Below are positions 47,942 through 53,986 of a stretch of DNA of 64,000 nt, piece after piece; positions within the stretch are counted from its first letter, which is position 1, and each line of letters begins with the position of its first letter. Origin of the DNA: Halalkalicoccus sp. CG83 (GTDB taxonomy: Archaea; Halobacteriota; Halobacteria; Halobacteriales; Halalkalicoccaceae); the NCBI RefSeq assembly GCF_037081715.1, contig NZ_JAZDDH010000001.1, positions 2,294,001 to 2,358,000 of the forward strand, in the 5' to 3' direction. Made by a program: the position numbers and the translations under genes. The notes beneath the pieces are model-generated. The model was not told where the DNA came from. It saw only the letters and a program-made list of their open reading frames with translations, and searched no databases.

Positions 47942-48339
47942 AGTTCTTCCATCAGGTCGATCGCACTCTCGACGGCGCGTGCGCCGTAATCGGTTCGCGC
48001 CCGGGCCTCGTCGGCGGTCATCCCCGGACCGGAGATTCCGAACGTCACGGGGACGTCGCGGTCGAGGCTCACCTCGGTCAGCCCGCGTGCGGCGGCGTCG
48101 GCGATGGTCCGATCGTGGTCGGTGGCGCCCGTGACGATCGCGCCGAGCGCCACGACGGCGTCGATTCCCTCGCGGCGCGCCAGTCGATCGGCCGCGAGCG
48201 GCGTGTCGTACGCGCCGGGAACGTAGAGGGTCTCCTCGACCGTCGCCCCCCGGTCAGCGGCCGCCTCGTGGGCGGCCTCCTCCATCGCCTCGGTGACCTC
48301 GCGGTTGAACCGCGCGACCACCAGTCCGAGCGTGACCAT
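47938..48339 (-). CDS. ribH: 6,7-dimethyl-8-ribityllumazine synthase
   Basis: Penultimate enzyme of riboflavin synthesis, 133 residues. It carries FNREVTEAM near the N-terminus, VPGAYDTPL (substrate loop), VALGAIVTGATDHDRTI, and a conserved VPVTFGISG strand. The length and start MVTLGLVVARFN agree with archaeal RibH. The stop overlaps the aminotransferase start (ATGA), so the two form an operon. Riboflavin precursors have no obvious link to the gas vesicle genes next door. Confidence 0.92.
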   Translation of the reverse strand: MVTLGLVVARFNREVTEAMEEAAHEAAADRGATVEETLYVPGAYDTPLAADRLARREGIDAVVALGAIVTGATDHDRTIADAAARGLTEVSLDRDVPVTFGISGPGMTADEARARTDYGARAVESAIDLMEEL

Positions 48340-48370
48340 ACGCGAGGGTGGCCCACCGCCGGCAAAGAGC

Positions 48371-48694
48371 TTACCGTTCGTCGGAGCCGGAGTCGGAGTC
48401 GGAGTCGGAGTCCGAATCCGACTCGGCGTCGGAGTGTGGGACCGTCGGCGCGGGCCGCTTGCCGAACGACGAGCGTCGCTCCTCGCTCATGCGGCGTTTC
48501 TCGACGTCCCAGTTCTCGAAGAAGCCGTACTCGGTCATCGTCGTCATCCCCGCGATCGCCGCCTGGAGGTTGATCCCGATCAGCGGGATGTCGGCGACCG
48601 TGATCAGCACGTCCGCCTGGATCATCGCTCCCTCGCGCAGAAGCACGTCGAGCACGTCGACGATCGCGTGGTCGGGCTCCTTGGTCGGTTTCAC
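48371..48694 (-). CDS. gvpM: Gas vesicle protein GvpM
   Basis: Protein of 107 residues. Residues 8-65 belong to the GvpA/J/M family (AIVDVLDVLLREGAMIQADV and LITVADIPLIGINLQAAIAG). The last 20 residues are a serine-aspartate ladder (SDSDSDSDSD), produced by a run of GAGTCG hexamers. GTG 48694 overlaps the gvpL stop. GvpM is a minor, essential protein thought to act in initial vesicle nucleation. It is the last gene of the minus-strand operon. Confidence 0.92.
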   Translation of the reverse strand: MKPTKEPDHAIVDVLDVLLREGAMIQADVLITVADIPLIGINLQAAIAGMTTMTEYGFFENWDVEKRRMSEERRSSFGKRPAPTVPHSDAESDSDSDSDSDSGSDER

Positions 48695-49524
48695 TGGGCC
48701 TCACCCCCGATCTGTGGCGCGTAGCTGTACGGCGGCCACGGGCCGGTGTAGCGTACCTCGTGGGCGGGACGTCCGTTGATCTCCTCGAGTGCCTCCCCGA
48801 TCGCCTCCTCGTTCTCGCGGGGGGCGAGCACCGAGATTTGGGCGACCCGATCGAGCTCGTCGTCCGTCTCGGTCGAGACGACGTTCGAGCCGCCGCCCGA
48901 TCGCTGGATCTCGACGGCGTGGGGTTCGACGAGTCCGTAGAGCGTCTCCGCGACCGCGTCGCGTCGCTCCTGAAGGCGCTCGTTGAGCCGCTGTTCGTAC
49001 TGCTTCTCGAGCAGGTACCCCGTCCCCTCGCTCGCCTCCTCGGTGCGTGCCGCGAGCTCCTGAAGCTCCTCGTCCCCCTCGAGAACCGTCTCGCGCATCG
49101 AGGCCTCGTCCCACCGGACCTCGATGCGGTACTCCCACCGGCCCGCGAGCGTCTCGAGGGCGTCGTCGATCTCCTCGCGACGTTCGGCGAGCCACTCGTA
49201 GACCGTCTCGTCGTCGCCTTTGATGATCGTGTCGAACCGGAAGGGAAGCGGCGTACCGAAGCGCTGGCCGGCCTCGTCGACGACCTGCTGGTGGGCCAAC
49301 AGCCAGCTTCGAACCCGCGTCATGTCGTCGGAGTCGTAGACGGAGTCGACGGGCTGGGTGACCACGCCGATCCCGTTCCGGACGAGAAGCGAGGTCGTTC
49401 CGTCCTCGATCCCCTCCGCGGTGAAGCTCTCGTCGTCGGCGGCGCGGACCGCACAGTAGAGATATCGTCCCTCGTCGAACTCGAGGTCGGCGTTCGCGCC
49501 GCCGGGGTCGGTTGTGTCGGTCAT
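48691..49524 (-). CDS. gvpL: Gas vesicle protein GvpL
   Basis: Protein of 277 residues of the GvpL/GvpF family. It starts with an acidic leader, then GRYLYCAVRA, VTQPVDSVYDSDDMTRVRSW, TPLPFRFDTII, and the C-terminal PAHEVRYTGPWPPYSYAPQIG that mirrors GvpF. In Halobacterium GvpL interacts with several other accessory Gvps. It overlaps gvpM and gvpK by four bases on each side. Confidence 0.93.
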   Translation of the reverse strand: MTDTTDPGGANADLEFDEGRYLYCAVRAADDESFTAEGIEDGTTSLLVRNGIGVVTQPVDSVYDSDDMTRVRSWLLAHQQVVDEAGQRFGTPLPFRFDTIIKGDDETVYEWLAERREEIDDALETLAGRWEYRIEVRWDEASMRETVLEGDEELQELAARTEEASEGTGYLLEKQYEQRLNERLQERRDAVAETLYGLVEPHAVEIQRSGGGSNVVSTETDDELDRVAQISVLAPRENEEAIGEALEEINGRPAHEVRYTGPWPPYSYAPQIGGEAQ

Positions 49525-49832
49525 TCCGGGAGCTCCTGATCGCGGACCTGCTCGACCGCGTCGGTGACGAGCGAGTCGAGGTCGCCCCGGAGCTGCTCGA
49601 CGTCGTCCTCGATTCCCTCTCGCTCCTTGATCGCCGCGACCTCCTCCTCGAGCGCCTGTAGCTGGGCGCCGAGCCGCTCGATCTCCTCGGGGTCGAGCTG
49701 TCCCGATTCCATCCGGCGGATCGCCTCGCGTTCCATCGTCTCGATCAGCAGCTCGATGACGGTCACGACGAGCGCGAGCAGCCCCGAGGCGCCGCCGTCG
49801 TCCTCGTCCTCGTCGAGCTCGATGTGTTTCAT
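49521..49832 (-). CDS. gvpK: Gas vesicle protein GvpK
   Basis: Protein of 103 residues with the family core LLALVVTVIELLIETMEREAIRRMESGQL, followed by a helical ERLGAQLQALEEEV region. An acidic N-terminal stretch (ELDEDEDDGG) is haloarchaeal in style. It is one of the eight genes essential for vesicle formation in Halobacterium. ATGA overlaps with both neighbours indicate tight translational coupling. Confidence 0.95.
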   Translation of the reverse strand: MKHIELDEDEDDGGASGLLALVVTVIELLIETMEREAIRRMESGQLDPEEIERLGAQLQALEEEVAAIKEREGIEDDVEQLRGDLDSLVTDAVEQVRDQELPE

Positions 49833-50338
49833 GACTCCTCCGAACCCCCCGCGTCGTCGGCCTCCCCGTCAGCGTCGCTTCCCTCATTGGCGTCGCCGTC
49901 CTCGGAGTCCTCGTCTCCAAGGAAGTCGCTCGCCTCGGCGTCGACGCTTCCCTCGTCGACCGGGGTCCGCGGATCGGGTCGCTTTCGCGGCGGGTTCTGC
50001 GGGGAGTCCGTCCCATCCTCGTTGCTCGCGCCGCCCTTGCTCGCCTCGATCCCGAGGTCGATCGTCTCGCCGTCCTCTCCCTCGAGGGGCTCGCGGCCGG
50101 AGGCCTGCTCGACCCGACGCATGTCGGTGCCGCTGGGGAAGGCGAGCCCGTACTTCGCGGCGGTCTCGAACGAGGCGATCGCCGCGCGGATCTCGATGCC
50201 GATCATCTCGGTCTCTCCGACGGTGATGGCGATGTCCGCGTTGATCACGATGCCCTTGTCGAGCACCATCTCCAGTACGTCTGCGAGGTCGGCCTGTTTG
50301 CGCGTGGGTTTCGCACTGCTTCCGTAGTCTCTACTCAT
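49829..50338 (-). CDS. gvpJ: Gas vesicle protein GvpJ, with long acidic tail
   Basis: Protein of 169 residues. Residues 14-75 are GvpA-like (LADVLEMVLDKGIVINADIA and MIGIEIRAAIASFETAAKYG). The remaining ~95 residues are disordered and acidic (GDEDSEDGDANEGSDADGEA), with a proline-rich NPPRKRPDPRTP stretch. GvpJ is a minor essential component. The tail is longer than in the well-known p-gvp GvpJ. Confidence 0.92.
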   Translation of the reverse strand: MSRDYGSSAKPTRKQADLADVLEMVLDKGIVINADIAITVGETEMIGIEIRAAIASFETAAKYGLAFPSGTDMRRVEQASGREPLEGEDGETIDLGIEASKGGASNEDGTDSPQNPPRKRPDPRTPVDEGSVDAEASDFLGDEDSEDGDANEGSDADGEADDAGGSEES

Positions 50339-51299
50339 TGTTTTCCACCTCGATCGCCTCGGATTCCTCGTCTGCGTCGGTCGTCTCGTCTTCGTCCTCG
50401 TCCGTCCGGTTCGTCGCCTCGGATCCGTTCTCGTCAGCGTCGGCCTTTCGTTTCTCCTTCGTGAACCGACGCCCGTAGATCCGCCGGGGGTTCTCCACCT
50501 TCGAGTACTTCACCTGCGCGGGTACCGTCGAGCGCCGCGTCGAGGCCGAGTCGGGGACCGGCCCCGGCGGCAGCGACGAGTACGCCGTCGGGTTCAGCGA
50601 GTCGGGCTGGCGGCCCGGCTGGCCGAGCTTCTGCTGGTTCAGCTCGTAGAGCCTGTGGAGCTTGTCGTGGGTCGAGAGCAGTACCGATCGGAACTTCTCG
50701 ACGGCGGTCTTGATCTTGTCCTCGAGGAACGCCTGGCGCGCCTCGGCGTCGAACTGGACGTGTGCACCCTCGGTGCCGATCACGTTGTCGGTGTCGAGCA
50801 GCCCGTCGTCCTCCTCGTCGTCACCCAACAGACCGCCGTCGTCATCGTCCCCGACGAGACCGTCATCGCCGAGCAGGCCGCCGTCGTCCTCGCCCTCGTC
50901 GGAGGTGACGTCGTCGACCTCGTTCTCGAGCTGCTGTTTCTCCTCGCGAAGCTCCATGAGATCGACCGCGTCCCACAGCTCCCGGAGGTTGACCGCCTCG
51001 CGGACGGTGCTCAGTTCGATCGCGGTCTCGTCCTCGTCGAGCAGTCCCTCGGGGATGTCCTCGATGTCGACGTTCTCGCCGAGCTCCTCGAGGTCGATCG
51101 CCTCGGGTACCTCCTCGAAGTCGATCGTCTCGAGGACGTCCTGGGTCTCGTCGAGAACGTCCCACAGATCCTCCGCGAGTTCGATCAGATCGGTCTGGTC
51201 GTCGTCCTCGACGATCGCCCGTTTCAGGTCCGTGAGGAGCCTCCCGATCGTCTCGGAGTGCTCCGCGAGCTGTTCGACGTTCAGGCCGTCGTCGCTCAT
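50331..51299 (-). CDS. gvpI: Gas vesicle protein GvpI with large N-terminal acidic extension
   Basis: Protein of 322 residues in the gvpI position between H and J. Residues 190-290 look like GvpI: a helical FLEDKIKTAVEKFRSVLLST, then PTAYSSLPPGPVP, and basic YSKVENPRRIYGRRFTKEKR. The first ~180 residues are an unusual acidic domain with repeated short LEEL/NLRELWDAVDLMEL motifs and GLLGDDG linkers. Known GvpI is about half this size. In Halobacterium GvpI is dispensable and affects vesicle shape. The assignment rests on position and the C-terminus. Confidence 0.7.
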   Translation of the reverse strand: MSDDGLNVEQLAEHSETIGRLLTDLKRAIVEDDDQTDLIELAEDLWDVLDETQDVLETIDFEEVPEAIDLEELGENVDIEDIPEGLLDEDETAIELSTVREAVNLRELWDAVDLMELREEKQQLENEVDDVTSDEGEDDGGLLGDDGLVGDDDDGGLLGDDEEDDGLLDTDNVIGTEGAHVQFDAEARQAFLEDKIKTAVEKFRSVLLSTHDKLHRLYELNQQKLGQPGRQPDSLNPTAYSSLPPGPVPDSASTRRSTVPAQVKYSKVENPRRIYGRRFTKEKRKADADENGSEATNRTDEDEDETTDADEESEAIEVENNE

Positions 51300-51775
51300 C
51301 GCTCTTCCTCCTCCGGCGTGAACCGGAGCTCGAGGACGCCGTGCTGGAACCGGCTCTCGACGTCGGCGACGGGCCAGGGGAGCTCGATCCGGTCGACCGA
51401 CCGGTTCTCGACGCCGATGACGAGCTCGTTTCGGTCACGGTCGAGGCCGACGGTCAGCTCGTCGGCCTCCACCTCCGGGAGGTCGGCGACGACCAGCAGC
51501 TCCTCGTCCGCGTCGTCGTATCGGACGTCGACCAGATACGGCGACTCCTCCTCGGTTCGGTGCGTCGACCCCCCGTCCTCCTCGGACGACTCCGAGGAGC
51601 CGATCCGCCCCGAGAAGCCGTACTGGGTCGTGAAGTGTCCCTTCGGGATCCGTCCGGTGCCTTGGGCGCCGCTCCTACCCTCGCGTTCGGCGTCGACCAG
51701 CGAGTCGATCACGTGTCGAATCGCGCCGAACAGGCTGGTCTCTCGGTCGTCGTGTTCGTCGTGTTCGTCGTTCAT
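51296..51775 (-). CDS. gvpH: Gas vesicle protein GvpH (Hsp20-like)
   Basis: Protein of 159 residues. The C-terminal 90 residues form an alpha-crystallin-like beta sandwich (YLVDVRYDDADEELLVVADL, VGLDRDRNELVIGV, FQHGVLELRFTP). A histidine/aspartate-rich start and a TGRIPKGHFTTQYGF segment precede it. GvpH is a small-heat-shock-like chaperone; in Halobacterium it is not essential. The gene overlaps gvpG (1 base) and gvpI (4 bases). Confidence 0.9.
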   Translation of the reverse strand: MNDEHDEHDDRETSLFGAIRHVIDSLVDAEREGRSGAQGTGRIPKGHFTTQYGFSGRIGSSESSEEDGGSTHRTEEESPYLVDVRYDDADEELLVVADLPEVEADELTVGLDRDRNELVIGVENRSVDRIELPWPVADVESRFQHGVLELRFTPEEEER

Positions 51776-52029
51776 TAGCCTTGTATCTCGATCGTCTTGT
51801 TTCGGAGTTGTTCGTGGGCCGCACGAGCGATCTCCATCTCCTCCTCGAGTTCGCGTCTGCGCTGTTCGTACTCCTCCTTCGAACGCTCTCCGAGTTCGTA
51901 GAGGAGCTGGTTCTCCTTCAGCTCGTCCTGGATCGCCTCGACGTCGTAGAGCTCGTTCATCGCGAGGGTGTGGAGCGCGTCGAGGATCGAGATGAACGGT
52001 TTGAACAGGAGGTCGTCGAGAATGAACAT
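51775..52029 (-). CDS. gvpG: Gas vesicle protein GvpG
   Basis: Protein of 84 residues starting MFILDDLLFKPFISILDALH, the standard GvpG opening. A coiled-coil helix follows (SKEEYEQRRRELEEEMEIA). ATG 52029 overlaps the gvpF stop, excluding an in-frame upstream start. It is essential for vesicle formation in Halobacterium. Confidence 0.94.
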   Translation of the reverse strand: MFILDDLLFKPFISILDALHTLAMNELYDVEAIQDELKENQLLYELGERSKEEYEQRRRELEEEMEIARAAHEQLRNKTIEIQG

Positions 52030-52658
52030 TATCTCTGGGCCCCGATCTCGATGTCCACGAAGTTGTACGGCGCCCATGGACCGGTGTACTGAACGAGCAG
52101 TTCCTCGTGGTCGTCCTCGAACTCCCCGACTGCGCGGTCGAACGCCTCGCGCTCGTCGCGGTCGATCAGGAACGAGCGGTTCACGATCAGCCGGTCGCTG
52201 AACAGGTCGTCGCTGGTTACGCTGATCGCGCGTTCGTCGAACCGTTCGGTCACCTCCTCGCGGATCGCCTCCTCGTCGACCTCGGCGCCCTCCTCGGTGA
52301 GCACCTTCAGACCGAGTTCGACGTCGTTCTCGACCTCCCGAAGCGCGCGGGTGAACGCGGGACGGGCCTCGCGCAGCACGCTCTTGAGGGTTCGGGCGTT
52401 CTTGAACGCCATTCCGTACTGCATCGGTACGACGGTCCGGCCGCCGTCGTACTGGAGCAACTGCTGGAGCACCTCGTCGTGCGCACGCGTGTTCTCGTCG
52501 GACTGCTCCGGTTCGACGGTGTCGATGTCGGTGACGAGCGCCGACAGGGTCTGGTAGCCGACGGTGTAGGCCCGCTCGGCCCCGTTCACGCCGTCGGTCT
52601 CGAACTCGACGTCCTCGCGTTCGATGACCCCGTAGGCGTATAGCGCAGTGTCTCCCAT
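52029..52658 (-). CDS. gvpF: Gas vesicle protein GvpF
   Basis: Protein of 209 residues: LYAYGVIE start, then GGRTVVPMQYGMAFKN, RLIVNRSFLIDRDE and the C-terminal LVQYTGPWAPYNFVDIEIG. GvpF binds GvpA and may control its assembly. ATG 52658 is preferred over upstream in-frame starts because the TATA box (TTATAAAC complement at 52704-52712) predicts transcription near 52680. It is the first gene of the minus-strand operon. gvpD and gvpE, which usually precede it, are missing. Confidence 0.93.
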   Translation of the reverse strand: MGDTALYAYGVIEREDVEFETDGVNGAERAYTVGYQTLSALVTDIDTVEPEQSDENTRAHDEVLQQLLQYDGGRTVVPMQYGMAFKNARTLKSVLREARPAFTRALREVENDVELGLKVLTEEGAEVDEEAIREEVTERFDERAISVTSDDLFSDRLIVNRSFLIDRDEREAFDRAVGEFEDDHEELLVQYTGPWAPYNFVDIEIGAQR

Positions 52659-52703
52659 GCTGTGTTGTTCCCCCGCGTGTCCTGTAATACCTATCGGCTC
52701 GAA

Positions 52704-52750
52704 GTTATAAACAGTGGTGCGCTTGCAACTGCCTGCCGAACGATAAGGTA
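52704..52750. promoter_or_regulatory. Divergent gvpF/gvpA promoter region
   Basis: On the minus strand GTTTATAAC (52704-52712) lies about 47 bases from the gvpF ATG. On the plus strand CGATAAGGTA (about 52741-52750) lies about 40 bases from the gvpA ATG, fitting the roughly 20-base leader known for Halobacterium gvpA. The whole space between start codons is about 130 bases, enough for an activator site between the two boxes. Confidence 0.5.
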
Positions 52751-52788
52751 CATGTGTGAGGCACCCCTTGACCCAGAGGGACAACAGT

Positions 52789-53052
52789 ATGAGTCAAGCA
52801 AGACCCAGCACCTCAAGTCTGGCGGAAGTGCTCGACCGGATCCTGGACAAGGGTGCGGTCATCGACATCTGGGTACGCGTCTCGCTGGTGGGGATCGAGA
52901 TCCTCACCGTCGAAGCCCGTGTCGTGATCGCGTCGGTCGACACCTTCCTCCACTACGCGAGGGAGATCTCGAAGATCGAGGCCGCCGAGGAGGAGGGCGA
53001 CCTCGACGACCTCGAGGACATCGAGATCGAGGCCTCCGCCGAAGCCCAGTAG
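52789..53052 (+). CDS. gvpA: Major gas vesicle shell protein GvpA
   Basis: Small hydrophobic shell protein of 87 residues forming the 4.6-nm ribs. The core is [20 protein letters not shown] followed by [20 protein letters not shown], as in all GvpA proteins. The C-terminus is acidic ([20 protein letters not shown]). ATG 52789 gives the family start. It begins the plus-strand operon. Confidence 0.97.
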   Translation: MSQARPSTSSLAEVLDRILDKGAVIDIWVRVSLVGIEILTVEARVVIASVDTFLHYAREISKIEAAEEEGDLDDLEDIEIEASAEAQ

Positions 53053-53072
53053 CCTGACGGGACCATCCGACG

Positions 53073-53537
53073 ATGTCCGCCTCCGACGACGAACAGTGTA
53101 AGGCGCTCACCGCGGACGGTGAGCGGTGTACGCGACCCGCTCAAAGCGACGGCTACTGCTATCAGCACGACTCGGACGACGAGACGATCGAGGGGGGCGA
53201 GGAGACCGAAGAAGACACAACGGACGCGGGTGAAGACCAGGAAACAGATATGGCAGACGACGAAACCAACATCGACGACACTGAGATCGGTCAGATCCGA
53301 AACAAAGTCCGAAACATCGCTGAAGACGTGGTCGGCTATCCCCTCAGCGGGATCCTCGCCATCGACCGCGAAGACGACGGCTGGCGCGTCGCCGTCGAGG
53401 TGATCGAACGAAGCAGCGTCCCGGACACGCAGGACATCCTCGGCCGCTACGAGATCACGCTGGACGAGGATCGGACGGTCACCGGCTATCGGCGGACCCA
53501 CAGATACCGGCGCGACGACATGGAACAGGACATCTAG
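53073..53537 (+). CDS. gvpO: Gas vesicle protein GvpO with N-terminal Cys/His segment
   Basis: Protein of 154 residues. The last ~90 residues are GvpO (RNKVRNIAEDVVGYPLSGIL, then WRVAVEVIERSSVPDTQD and YEITLDEDRTVTGYRR). An N-terminal segment CKALTADGERCTRP and YCYQHD provides three cysteines and one histidine, a probable zinc site. An acidic linker joins the two parts. In typical clusters gvpC and gvpN lie between gvpA and gvpO; here only 20 bases separate the genes. GvpO is essential in Halobacterium. Confidence 0.9.
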   Translation: MSASDDEQCKALTADGERCTRPAQSDGYCYQHDSDDETIEGGEETEEDTTDAGEDQETDMADDETNIDDTEIGQIRNKVRNIAEDVVGYPLSGILAIDREDDGWRVAVEVIERSSVPDTQDILGRYEITLDEDRTVTGYRRTHRYRRDDMEQDI

Positions 53538-53590
53538 CTCCTGTCACACGGTCGGATGTTCTTTAACGCCTCGGGGCCTGAGAGACGTCT

Positions 53591-53932
53591 ATGAGCGAGA
53601 GTGAGAAAGTCAACGTCCCGTGGATCGACGAGCCGGTCGAGCTCTCGGAGGCGGTAGAGATGATCGCGCAGGCCGACGAGGACGACGAGGACGCGATACA
53701 GGACCTCGCGGCTCGCGTCGACCGTCTCGAACGTCGAATCGCCACGCTGGAGGACGGTAGCTCGATCGAATGCCCCTCCTGTGACAGCGAGGACGCGGTG
53801 TACAAGGCCGGCGTCGGTGCCGCGATACTCGCGAGCTTGGACGCCCTCAGCGACGCGAATGCGGACGCGCTCAACAGGGACTCGCACGTCTGTATCGACT
53901 GTCGAAAGTCGTTCACTCCCGCGTTCGACTGA
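53591..53932 (+). CDS. Zinc-ribbon protein downstream of gvpO
   Basis: Protein of 113 residues. An acidic N-terminus is followed by a short coiled coil (LAARVDRLERRIATLE) and a zinc ribbon with CPSC and CIDC knuckles separated by about 40 residues of alanine-rich helix. TTCTTTAA about 30 bases upstream looks like its own TATA box. It is not a known Gvp, but it is collinear with gvpA-gvpO and may be co-regulated. Confidence 0.7.
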   Translation: MSESEKVNVPWIDEPVELSEAVEMIAQADEDDEDAIQDLAARVDRLERRIATLEDGSSIECPSCDSEDAVYKAGVGAAILASLDALSDANADALNRDSHVCIDCRKSFTPAFD

Positions 53933-53986
53933 CCGGAACCTCCTGCAAGCACCCTTTTTAAGTGAGTCCGTTGATACGGGAGAGTG

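Noticed and set aside
48380-48425. GAGTCG hexamer run as a non-coding microsatellite
   Set aside because: It is in frame within gvpM and encodes its Ser-Asp tail, so it is coding sequence.
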